Source: Pleurotus ostreatus/Saccharomyces cerevisiae fusant
Taxonomy: Eukaryota > Opisthokonta
NCBI GenBank assembly: GCA_024196135.1
Contig: JAMQCK010000019.1
Location: 1-64,000, forward strand
Direction: 5' to 3'
Length of the DNA: 64,000 nt
Below, piece by piece: positions 31,693-42,297 of this stretch. The notes below the pieces were generated by a model that did not search any database, was not told where the DNA came from, and saw only the letters and a program-made list of their open reading frames with translations. Numbering within the stretch: position 1 is the stretch's first letter; every line of letters starts with the position of its first letter. The position numbers were made by a program, and so were the translations under genes.

Positions 31693-33212
31693 ATGGCGGA
31701 TCTCGTCGATAGCATGCTCGACCTCATGCGGCGCCTGCCGCCGACGCGCACTGAGGAGAACGTCGACGCGCTCATCAGGATCTGTCCCGAATATGTGCGT
31801 CTGTGCAAGCATTGCAGTCAGATATCTAGCTGACCTCTCCTTGCCATTTGTCTTTGCGCTTCGCCCGACCCTCTGCACTGTGTTCCCATTCCCTCCCTCC
31901 TTGCTTTTGGCGCGCGATCCTCATCCAACAACCTTGCGAACCCGCATTGCGAACATCTCTCCAACGTCACTATTCAAACTCCTCTGGCCTATGATGCACT
32001 CGTGTAGGCAGACGATCTGCTTGGGAGCGTCGACCAGCCGCTCAAGCTCATGCATGATCGCGTTGCGGGCCGCGACTACCTCGCATGCGACTACAACCGG
32101 GACGGCGATAGTTATCGGTGAGTACAACATTACTTCAAACGCGCCCGTTGATCCCTCATCCAACCATCCATCTTCCTCGCTTCACATACCCTGTCCGGTG
32201 AGCCTGCAGATGTATGACGGCGCGACTAACGCTCGGCCTCCAGATCCCCATGGACGAACGAGTACGATCCACCGCTGGACGATGGAACCGTGCCCGGTGT
32301 GAAGCTCCGCAAGCTGGAAGTCATGGCGAACGAGGCGTTCGACACCTATCGCGAGATGTACGCTGAATCCCTGTCCCCTGACATTCACTCGGCTCCTAAC
32401 ATCCCCTGCTTTTCCCAGGTACTACGAAGGCGGTGTCTCCTCCGTATACCTATGGGACCTCGAGGACGGCGGCTTCGCGGGCGTCGTGCTGCTGAAGAAG
32501 TCGATGACGCCGTCGTCGCCGTCTGAACCGGCAGGTTCATGGGATTCCATCCACGTCTTCGAGACCGCTGAGCGCGGGAGGCAGGTGCGTATGCTTCGTC
32601 ACTTTGTCTGCTTATGTATCCTGCTGGTGTTATCTACTGGTGTGGTTCCGAACAATGCTGACGCTTGTGATACAGGCCCACTACAAGCTCACGTCAACTG
32701 TGATGCTTCAGCTGACGACGCACAAGAGCTCGGAGAGCAAGGATGAGCAGAAGGAGAAGGACAAGTCGGATCCGGAGAGTTGGAAGCGGGAGGGCGAGGT
32801 GACGTTGAGTGGAAGTATGACGAGACAGGTGAGTACGGGCTGATATTACCAGTTCTCTTTGTGATGCCTTCTTCCCTTACCCGCCAAATTGTGTACTAAT
32901 CGCCGTTTCGTAGACCGAGCAGGACTGGCCGCTGCACGACTCGCAGTCCCACATCACGAACACGGGCCGCATGATCGAGGAGATGGAGAACAAGATGCGG
33001 AATTTGTTGCAAGAGGTGAGTGGTCGAATTCGCTCAAGCCGTACCCCGCTCGTACAGCGATCCCGCGCAGCAATCACTGGCTAAACCGCCTTCAGGTCTA
33101 CTTCGGCAAGACGCGCGATATTGTGTACGACCTCCGCAGCGTCGACGACCTTGAGAAGGCGCGGAAGCAGCGGGAGTTGCAGAAGGAGCTCGTTGGGTTC
33201 ATCAAGAGGTGA
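31693..33212 (+). CDS. CAP2: F-actin-capping protein subunit beta
   Basis: Seven or so short exons join into a protein starting [20 protein letters not shown]. Family hallmarks: [94 protein letters not shown], and [20 protein letters not shown]. The beta subunit forms a heterodimer with the alpha subunit (not in this window) and caps barbed ends of actin filaments at cortical patches and endocytic sites. A Lys/Glu/Asp-rich insertion ([20 protein letters not shown]) lies in the middle and is longer than in yeast or animals. C-terminus ends [12 protein letters not shown], the actin-binding tentacle region. Confidence 0.95.
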
Positions 33213-33440
33213 TGGATTGGAGGTGTCGTCGTGAGCGGTGCGATAAACGATGCAGAGGAGAGAGATGGCGAAGGGATTTGTTTGTATCATACTCCATACA
33301 CCAAATGGGAATCATACTCTGGATTAGAGGCCAAAATGAGATTCTGCAGTGGAAATCAAGTTCTCCCTCACGAAGTGAGTATACAGTATCGGCGATAAAT
33401 TATACAACACTGCCATCTACAAAGAATTGCACACTACCAT

Positions 33441-34441
33441 CTACATGAAATCATCAGCATTCGCACCGAAGTCATCCAACGCGTCGTCGTATATGTTGGT
33501 GTCGATTCTGCGAGCTCGGTCAGCTAGCCGTCCTCCCACCTTCATCATCAAGATGAAACTCACTTGCTCGACGCCTTCGCCGCACCCAGCGCAGGCTTCG
33601 CCGCTGCCTTGGGCTTCTTCTTACCGCTCGCCTTGTCGCGCTGCTCCTTCTGCTTCTCGTTCGCCAGCGTCGTCAACCCACTTGCTGCCTTGCGGACCTC
33701 AACGTCTCGCAGGGGTGCGGCCAGCTCGCGAACATGATGCTCAACGAACTGCGCGTAAAGAGGCTTGCCCTGATGTCGCTTGATGACAACCTCGATGATC
33801 ATGGCGGACAGCTTTTGGAAGTCTTCCTTCGTTCGCGGTTGGTAGGAGAGGAGGGAGTCGAGCTCTTTGGAAGTGGTGCCTGTTGGGGCGGAAGGGAAGC
33901 AATTATTCAGTGCCCGTTACTGGGGCGGGGGAATCGTGAAGACGCACCACCTAGAGCCGCCGCGCCGAAGAGATCCGCGGCGTTGTTCAGGTCCGAGTTG
34001 AGCTCGCGCTCCTTGTCCAGCCGTGCCTTCTCGCGCGGGTCGAGCACTTCGTCCGAGTCATAGCCAACATCGTCCTCCCCGGCAGCCTTCCTCGCGGCTT
34101 TCGCAGCCTCCTTCTCTGCGAGCTTCTGCTTTAGGTTGCCCTTCTTCTTCGGCGGAGCGACAGGTGCTGGCGCTGCGGGCTTATCATCCTCGTCGGAGGA
34201 TTCCTCCCAGTCGCTCTGCGCTGATCGCGTCAGATCAGTTGGTGGGGGAAGAGGGAAGGGCGACGCACCGCAACTTGCTCCTCCTCGTCTTCGCCTTCCC
34301 ACTTCGAGGACTTCTTGGGGATGACCTTGGGTGGTGGGGCGACCTTCTTGGAGGTCTCCTCGTCGGAGGCGTCTGAGGAATATGTGGTGAGATCGGGGAA
34401 GTGCGATCGAGGGCATAACGCGTACCCCAGTCGTCGGACAT
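33441..34441 (-). CDS. HCR1: Translation initiation factor eIF3 subunit J
   Basis: The first exon is only 16 nt (34426-34441), coding MSDDW and one base of the next codon. Intron 34373-34425 joins it to DASDEETSKKVAPPPKVIPK. Acidic blocks follow (KWEGEDEEEQ, SDWEESSDEDD), then KKKGNLKQKLAEKEAAKAAR, VLDPREKARLDKERELNSDL and NNAADLFGAA. These are eIF3j signatures. The C-terminal half (KELDSLLSYQPRTKEDFQKL, VKRHQGKPLYAQFVEHHVRE) forms the family's helical domain, and the protein ends IYDDALDDFGANADDFM. eIF3j/Hcr1 sits near the mRNA entry channel of the 40S subunit and also helps 18S maturation and recycling. It is convergent with CAP2, about 230 bp between stops. Confidence 0.93.
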
Positions 34442-34662
34442 TGGTAGTGATTGGAAGATAGGGTGGTAGAGTAGGCGAGTTGCTAGTTACCTAGCAGGGC
34501 TTGGGTTACGCTTTGCGTGGGATACACAAGAAGTACGAGAACAAGTAAACGACCCGATGAATTCACAATGGACCGGGAGATGCCGAGGTACAGATCGGGT
34601 CTCGGTCCGCGCTCCCCGCGCTTGCCTCCGAACATTCGACTTCGTTCCCAAAGTCAGCAGCC

Positions 34663-35532
34663 ATGCAAGCGTCGTCCAGGTACGCGACCTTCCTCTTACC
34701 ATCATGCCCTAACTCTCACACCGAACGCTCACACTGTACAAAGAGAACTTTTGAAACTTGCTGTCCCCCTCGTGCGCACGCACGGCTTCACGCGCGACGC
34801 GCTGGCGCGATCGGTGCTTGCCCTCCCAAAGCCGCATCCTGAACCGCTCTCCGATTCTGCTGTCTCTGCGCTCTTTGGCTCGGGGGCTGCGGCACAGAAG
34901 ACGCTCATTAATGCCTGGTTGGACGAGGGACTGGAGGACTTGCGCGCCGCCGCTCGTCGCGGTCCTGTGACTGTTCCCTCCGCGCTTCATGCGCGGTTGA
35001 GGTGGAATGAGCCAGTGCTCGAGCATCTGCCTGAGGTGCGTGGTATATATATGTATGGCTCCTATGAGTACTCAAGCATGGGCGCAGGCATTTGCGTTGC
35101 TGGCGTCACCCGAGAAGGGCGCGCCACCGCTCGATCCCACACCTGCTCTGAGGCATACCTTCTGCGTCGCGGACGAGGCAGCATACCTTGCGAAGGACAA
35201 GACAGTGCAGGTGAGCAGCCACTTGCCTGTTAGGCGCTTGCGCTCACAATTTGTGCTCTGCAGTTGGAGTGGTATGCCAGGCGAGGGTCGCTTGCCCTGA
35301 TATACGGTGCAGCAGGTTCGTCATTGGCTCACGATTACTCACAGCGTGATCATTGACTATCTTCGTAGAATTGCACCAACTCAAATCCCCTGAGACAGCA
35401 CATCCATTCCTTGACTCTTTGCTCTTCACCTCCACAAAGGCGAGAGCTGCGTTGGGAGATGTAGCGCTGTACGGGGACTACGTCGCAAAGAGCTGGTATG
35501 GTATAATCAAGAGCTCGGGAGCGTTTTCATAG
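34663..35532 (+). CDS. COQ9: Ubiquinone biosynthesis protein COQ9
   Basis: The body matches COQ9: ELLKLAVPLVRTHGFTRDAL, ALFGSGAAAQKTLINAWLDE, then HLPEAFALLASPEKG, HTFCVADEAAYLAKDKTVQL, EWYARRGSLALIYGAAELHQ, and FTSTKARAALGDVALYGDYV near the end. COQ9 is a mitochondrial TetR-fold lipid-binding protein that presents coenzyme Q intermediates to COQ7. I chose the start at 34663 (MQASSR) with intron 34680-34743 (GTACGC donor, CTAAC branch site, AAG acceptor), because it joins in frame to ELLKLA. The first exon is only 17 nt and gives no clear mitochondrial presequence. If that intron stays in, an in-frame Met at 34565 or 34517 gives an Arg-rich leader instead. Start choice is uncertain; family is firm. 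Confidence 0.88.
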
Positions 35533-36045
35533 TTTCATCATGTGGGATGTTGGTTGGTCTTCCAATGGATGTTTGCTAGCTCGAAAAGGTCGTTGAAGAT
35601 CCCAAAGTCGCGGTACACATTCACGACGGCGGGCTGAATCGAAACTCCGCAAGCTAACGCGTCGGGCGAAGTACAGCTTCTAGCATTTGTTCCTCTTGAC
35701 GCAGTTTGCTTGCGGAAGCTTTACTAGATCTTGAGGCACACTGAGATGAGGGGAGAAGGGAAGAATGAATCGCTCTAAGTAATATTTTCGCCCTCCCGGG
35801 CTTGTATATAAGTCGTACATGAAGGAAACCAGGAGCTTCTACGAAGATCCACAATGATCCACAACGATCCACATGAGTCACCTGAGTCACGACTCGGACA
35901 CGATGTCCGGGTTGGACCCACAAATGTCAATAGATAATTTATACAATACCCAACAGTCCATGGAAGTGTATGTACGCGCCAGCGAGGGATTGGGAAGTTT
36001 TATCGAAGGTCCTTCACGGACACCTACATACTAAATTCCCACAGC
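35533..36045. other. Intergenic, convergent 3' ends
   Basis: About 510 bp between the COQ9 stop and the kinase stop. A near-direct repeat of GATCCACAATGATCCACAAC (two units of about 10 bp) lies at about 35849-35870. No gene is seen. Confidence 0.5.
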
Positions 36046-37707
36046 TCATGATAACGACTGCAACACCCGATCCGTCATCTGGATGACCTGCGAAGTCGTT
36101 AGTCGCCGTTCTCCCTTGAACTATCAGGAGAACGTGCTCACCCTGTGAATGTCCGGACGGTCTGCCGGGTTCACCTTCAGCATGCTGTCGATGAGGTCCT
36201 TCAGGCCTTGCGAGTAGGCGGAAGGCGGGTGCTTGTATTGCGCATTGAGGACGGCCATGGCGATGGAGCCACCCTGCTCGCCTTGGGTCGACTCGAAGGG
36301 CGAGTGGTTGTAGGCGAGGGCGTAGAGCATGCAGCCGAGGGACTGGATGAGGAAGTTTCATCAGTTCGGAGGGTGAGAGGGCGAATACAGCGGAATGTGA
36401 GGCGGGGGTCAAGCAAGTGCAAGGGCAATACGCACCCAGATATCAACCTTCTCGTCAAGAGTAACCCCGGTTTTGACGTCGAAGAGCTCGGGCGCGCGGT
36501 AGGTCATGGTACTTTGTTCCGCTGCGATGTCCTGCTGCACGAGAGCCTGGTTCCGGTTTTGGATAGGAATGCGCGCCTTCACGGTGCTGCCAAAGTCCAT
36601 AAGGATTGGTGTTACGCCGTCGTCGGCAATCATGACATTGCTGTTGAGGCATCCGTGTCAGCCATTGCTTTGACGAGCAATATACAAGGCACGCGTACCC
36701 AGGCTTGATATCCCGATGCGCGTATGGGACCAGTTCCGTGTTGCCTCCATTGCTGCTGAGGTCCTGGTCGCCCTCGAAGATCACATCCCCCTCGTCTTCG
36801 ACCCGGTGTTTTGTCACCAGCGGCACGTCAGCACCGTCATACGAGTACCCGCCCTCCGCGTCGCCCTCGGGATGCGGGAAGCGCTCGTCGTCGTCGGAGT
36901 GTCTCTGCTGCTCGTCTCGCCTTTGCTGGCGCTGCTGTTGCTGAGTGGACGACGAGGACGCGACCGGCGCGCGATAGTCGTGCATGGCGCGGATAGCCTC
37001 GCAAGTACCGCGGAATAGACGCAGCATCTCGCCCTCGGGGAAGTGGTTTCCGTTCACGACGTTGGAGTTTATAGCGTCCTGGAGGTTGCCGCGCTGGAAA
37101 GGGAAAGGGTGAGGGGAGTAGGTGGCGTATGGCAAGACTGACGCACCTTGTAGAGCGGGAGGAAAAGGTAGACAATCTTGCCCTCGCCGTCGGGGTCCTG
37201 CACGACAGCAGAGTCGAGGATGCGGATGATGTTGGGATGCCTGTGCATTCGGCGTCAGCGCGATGCGCAGGGAGGAAGGGTGGGACAATGTACTTGAATC
37301 GCCTGTACGCTTCGACCTCGCGCATGGCCTCCTTGACCGCATCGGACCCGGTAGGACAGCGTATCTTCTTCAGCGCGAATTGGCGCTGCAGAGCAAGGCA
37401 GGGAACACGTCAATACGCGTCGCGCTTGCTGTACTGCCGGGATTACTCACCCCACTGTGCTCATCCTGCGCGAGGTAGACAAAGGAAAACCCGCCCTCGC
37501 CAAGGACCTTGATGATGTTGACTGCGCAGAGCTTAAGTCAGATCCTCTCGTTATAGGCTTCGGGAGGGATGCAAGCGAACATGTCCGGCCATTTATCTTG
37601 ATCTTTGCGGACTGTTGGCAGAGACAGGAGGATAGAGCCCAGATAGCATCTTTGGCCTGATCCCTGAGGTTGTCGAATGCATTGAGAAGGGAGGGTGGTA
37701 TAGACAT
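36046..37707 (-). CDS. STK16/Env7-type serine/threonine protein kinase
   Basis: Starts MSIPPSLLNAFDNLRDQAKD at 37707. The kinase core follows: INGRTFNIIKVLGEGGFSFV (glycine loop), FALKKIRCPTGSDAVKEAMR (VAIK Lys), HPNIIRILDSAVVQDPDGEG, YKRGNLQDAINSNV, AHRDIKPGNVMIADDG (HRD), ILMDFGSTVKARI (DFG), and TMTYRAPELFDVKTGVTLDE (APE). The order and the DFGS..QDIAAEQ segment place it with mammalian STK16 and yeast Env7. These are often N-terminally acylated, Golgi/vacuole-associated kinases; the SSCLCQQ cysteines may serve this. A Gln/Asp/Glu-rich insertion of about 80 residues sits between helix E and the catalytic loop. The last exon reads VIQMTDRVLQSLS. It is divergent from MIP1 (212 bp). Confidence 0.9.
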
Positions 37708-37919
37708 GATTGTCGTCGTCGACGCGGACGACGAGCGCGCGGGTGCTGCCGCAGATGTGGCGGTGCTATCTCATCAACCGGCGGGCCGGGTGCAAGTCTC
37801 GGCATCCCTTGGGGCTTCACATTTCTTAGATCCCTCTACCCCTTCTCCTCGTAGCTCCTGTTTGCCGCGGGTCTTTGCTCCTTGGATAGATAGCTCCTGG
37901 GGGCTTCATCTATGAGTCG

Positions 37920-40900
37920 ATGCGCCGCTCAGTCCGATCCCTCGTGCAGTCGAACTATGGTCTTTCTCGTCGACTTCGAACCTCTGCGGTCGCCAGTGTT
38001 CAGGCCCAGCTCGCGTACCCCTCTTCCAAGTATGAGGTCAGAAGACGGCCCGAGCGAAGGGCGCCAGAGGAAACGACGTCGGAGACGCCAGTGCGACAGC
38101 GAGAGGCCGAACCTGTCGTCGAATACGGTGCGTAGAATGGCATCCTCTGAGCAGGTCAGCTGAATCATAATTCTAGTCAAACGCAATGAGATGGGCGTGC
38201 AGCTGCTCTCGCGGTCCTTGCACTCGCAAATCTTCAAGAACGTCTCCTTCCCCCCTCCCCCGCCCGCCTACATCAACATTGCACACGAACACCTCAATGC
38301 GCACGGCCTGGACCCCGCGCAATCCTCCGTGCTCCCCAATACCTCCTTCACCCTCCCCCCGCTCCTCGGCAACAACCTCGACCAGCACTTCCATGCCATG
38401 GGCGTCGAGGCCTCTGAGCCCTACCTCTCCTTCGCGAAGCGCTTTGCGGAGACGGACATTCCCCCGGCGCCTGAGCCGCACGAGTTCGAGGTGCGCAGCG
38501 GGTGGACGAAGTATCACTACCTGCCGGACGGGATGTCGTACTCCGAGCACGTCGAGTACCCGGACGAGGATATGCTGGCGTTCGACGTGGAGACGCTCCC
38601 AAAGATGCACCAGTACCCTATCATGGCATGCGCGGCGTCGCCGACGGCGTTCTACGCTTGGTTGTCGCCCTGGCTGCTCAGAGAGACGGACGACCCGGAG
38701 CACCTGGTGCCGCTGGGCGACCCGTCCCGTGCGCGCGTCGTAGTGGGGCATAATGTCTCGTATGACCGGGCGCGAATCAAGGAGGAGTATGAGCTTGCGC
38801 AGAGCCGTACACGCTTCCTCGACACTATGTCACTGCACGTCGCCGTCAAGGGCATGTCCTCACATCAGCGGCCCGCTTGGATGAAGTACAAGAAGGAGAA
38901 GGAGGTACTCCAGCGGCAGAAGGAAGAGGCTATCCAGGCGATCGAGGCCATGCTCGTCCAGACGGAATCGGAGGAAGAGCAGGACAAGTTGCGCAAGCTA
39001 CTCGACACGCTGGAAATGGACACTGCGCCAGCTCCAGCAGCTGCGTTCGCTGAGGACGCGGAGATCCTGACGAAGTCGTGGCAGGACGTGACCTCAGCGA
39101 ACTCATTACGCGACGTCGCAAAGCTGCATTGCGGCATCGAAGTGTCCAAGGAGATCCGCGACGACTTCATGACTTCGACCCGGGAGAGTATCCTCGCCGA
39201 TGTTACGGACTATCTGTCCTACTGCGCAAAGGACGTCGTGACTACCCATGCCGTTTATCGCAAGGTCCTACCCGGCTTCCTCGAAGCGTGCCCCCACCCG
39301 GTTAGCTTCGCAGGCATTCTTACCATGGGGAGCGCATTCCTCACAGTTGATGATGGGTGGAAGCGGTATCTTCAGAGTGCGGAGGGCATCTTCAGGAAGA
39401 TGGAGGATGGCGTGAAGCGCAAACTGCATGACATGGCAGAGAACGCGAAGGGCCTAATGGAGAGCGGCGCATGGAAGGACGACGTATGGCTCAGTCAACT
39501 CGACTGGGAACCCAAGATCGCAGGGCCGAGTCGTGGGGTCAACCCTCCAGCACCCAAGGAGGTACGTAGATCCTTACCTTACTATCATTCACCGTGTCTG
39601 ATGCATGTCCGCCAGACTGCAGCCACCTATCCGACTTGGTATGCGACCCTCCTGGCCGACCCGTTCGGTGCCAAGACGATGCGCTCCGTTATCCCTTTCC
39701 TGCTTCAACTATCCTGCTACGATCAACCTCTGCAGTACTCAGCCCGAGACAGGTGGTACTATCACCGCGACTTCACTGACGCGGATGGCAATGCTGCCAT
39801 CTCACAGTTGCCCACTGCCGAGGGTCTCAAATCGTCCTACAACCTCTTGTCCAAGAAGCACGCTGGCGCAATGCTTGAGAGCGGTGTCATGACAGCCGGA
39901 CGAGGCAAGCCTCTGGCTATGCGAGTCGCTGTGGGACCGCGCGACGACACTACGCGGGAACAGCTGCTCCGATTGGCAAGACAGGTGCTAGAACAGGACA
40001 ACGACGTCGAGAGCGATCCTTGGCTCAGGCAATTGGACTGGTCGCCTGCAGTCATGGAGAACGGGAAGGTCAAGGCGAAGTCATCGAAGAAAGCGAAAGC
40101 ACCCCCGGTGCTCTGGCCGAAGTGGTACTGGGAAATCACGAAGCCGAAGAAGGATATGCCGCCGGGGTCTATGGACCTTACTGTGCGCAATCGTCTGGCA
40201 CCTCTACTCTTTCGCCTGTCCTGGCTCGGGCATCCGCTGTTCCACTCCCGTGAGCACGGTTGGGTGTACCGCGTCCCAGCTTCACAGCTGGACAAGGAAG
40301 ATGGCTCGCGACGGAAGATGGTCAGCTTCTACGACCCCGCGGATGACACGCTCGCGCAAATGGTTGCGCTGGGCGAGTACAAGTTCTTCAAGCTGCCCCA
40401 TAAGGACGGCGACAGCGCCAACGTCGGCTCCCCGCTCAGCAAGACCTTCATGAGCCACGCGAGCAACGGCACGCTCAGCAGCCCGTTCAACGAGGCCAAG
40501 GAGGCGCTCGAGCTCAACGCGATGTGCAGCTACTGGATCTCATCCCGCGACCGCATCATGAACCAGATGGTCGTGTGGCAGGATCCCGCGCGTCAGCGGG
40601 ACCTCGGCTTCCGCGATGCGCGCCCAGGCAAGCAATGGGGCGTCATTGTGCCCCAGGTCATCACGATGGGCACCGTGACGCGGCGCGCGATCGAGAAGAC
40701 CTGGCTGACGGCGAGCAACGCGAAGAAGAACCGCGTGGGCTCGGAGCTGAAGGCCATGGTGCGCGCGCCGCCCGGGTATGCGATCGTGGGCGCGGACGTC
40801 GATTCGGAGGAGCTGTGGATCTCGAGCTGCATGGGGGATGCGCAGTTTGGGATACATGGCGCGACGGCGTTGGGGTGGATGACCCTGGAGGGGACGAAGA

Positions 40901-42018
40901 GCGCGGGGACGGACTTGCACTCGAAGACAGCGAGCATTCTGGGCATCTCGCGCGATCAGGCGAAGGTGTTCAACTACTCGCGGATCTATGGCGCGGGGAT
41001 GCGGCATGCGGTCCTGCTGTTGATGCAGTCGAATGCCAGCATGAAGCACGAGGAGGCGCAGAAGCTCGCGGAGAATCTGTACGCGTCGACAAAGGGAAAG
41101 AATACGCACCGGACCGATCTCTTCGAGCGCAAGTTCTGGTTCGGCGGGTCGGAGAGTTATGTGTTTAACAAACTTGAGGCTATCGCCCTGTCCGACAAGC
41201 CGGAGACGCCGGCGCTGGGCTGCGGCGTTACGCACGCGCTGGTGAAGGAGTACCTTCCAACGGGCTTCGGCTCGGATTACATGCCCTCGCGCATCAACTG
41301 GGTCGTGCAGAGCTCGGGCGTGGATTATTTGCACATGCTCATCGTCTCGATGGACCACCTCATCCAGAAATACGACATCAAGGCGCGCTACCTGATCTCT
41401 GTCCACGACGAGCTGCGATACCTGGTCGAGGAGAAGGACCGCTACCGGGCGGCACTCGCACTTCAGATCGCCAACTGCTGGACACGGTGCATGTTTGCGT
41501 ACAAGCTCGGCATGGACGATCTTCCGCAGGGCGTTGCGTTCTTCTCAGCAGTCGATGTCGACCATGTGTTGCGCAAGGAAGTTGACATGCCCTGCGTAAC
41601 GCCGTCGCAGCCGCATCCCATCGCTCCTGGCGAGAGCCTCAACATCACCAAGGTGTTGGAGAAGACCCATGGGGGGTCTCTCTGGCCTGACGGTCGCCCG
41701 ATGGAGAGGGTTGCGTCTGCGCACGCAGGTTCCTTAGAAGGGTACAAGGAGCCAGACTGCCTGACGCATCGCGCGCAGAATGCTGCATTTCTGCAAGCGC
41801 AAGCCACAACCGAGTTCAACGAGATCAAGCGGCTTGCGAAGGAGGTCTACGGCACGAAGTTCGAGGGTGGCATTGGGGAGCAGCCAGGTGCGGGGAAGCG
41901 GCGCGGGAGGAAGAAAAAGCCGGTCATCGTTGGTACGGGCGATGATGTGGACTGGAACGCAACTGTTGATCAACTTATGGAGCGTCAGAACGCGTTGGAC
42001 CAGAACGCTCCTTGGTAA
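37920..42018 (+). CDS. MIP1: Mitochondrial DNA polymerase gamma catalytic subunit
   Basis: Exon 1 starts at 37920 with an Arg/Ser presequence (MRRSVRSLVQSNYGLSRRLR). A short intron starting about 38127 joins EPVVEY to VKRNEMGVQLLSRSLHSQIF. A further intron (about 39562-39615, 54 bp) is in frame. Exonuclease motifs: FDVET (Exo I), VGHNVSYDRARIKEEY (Exo II), YCAKDVVTTHAVY (Exo III). Polymerase motifs: GADVDSEELWISS (A), RDQAKVFNYSRIYGAG (B) and SVHDELRYL (C). All acidic catalytic residues appear present, so the enzyme should replicate and proofread mtDNA. Total about 1,320 residues, near the usual fungal size. The C-terminal tail ends in a Lys/Arg-rich run (AGKRRGRKKKPVIVGTGDD) and then VDWNATVDQLMERQNALDQN. 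Confidence 0.96.
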
Positions 42019-42297
42019 CTTATCCCATCTATTGTATACGCACTGTAATCTGCTCAACCCTCGTCGTACTTGCTTTACTCTTGCACAGTTATGTGTACTA
42101 ATACCACCACACACTACCAGCTCATGACAGTGGGAAGGAGCACAGGTTTTGGACTCTAGGAAAAGAACAATGAGCGTGCCCTAATGGATGGCTGCGAGCA
42201 CGTGACTGGGGCATGTCGAGAACAATGGCGCGTCTGTCACGGTGTGACGTCTCGCGTCGCTCGCCGATCTTGCATTCTGCTGTCATCATCAGCTGCC

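Noticed and set aside
40540..41406. Long minus-strand frame (288 codons) opposite MIP1
   Set aside because: It is antisense to the conserved polymerase motifs and is explained by GC-rich codon use.
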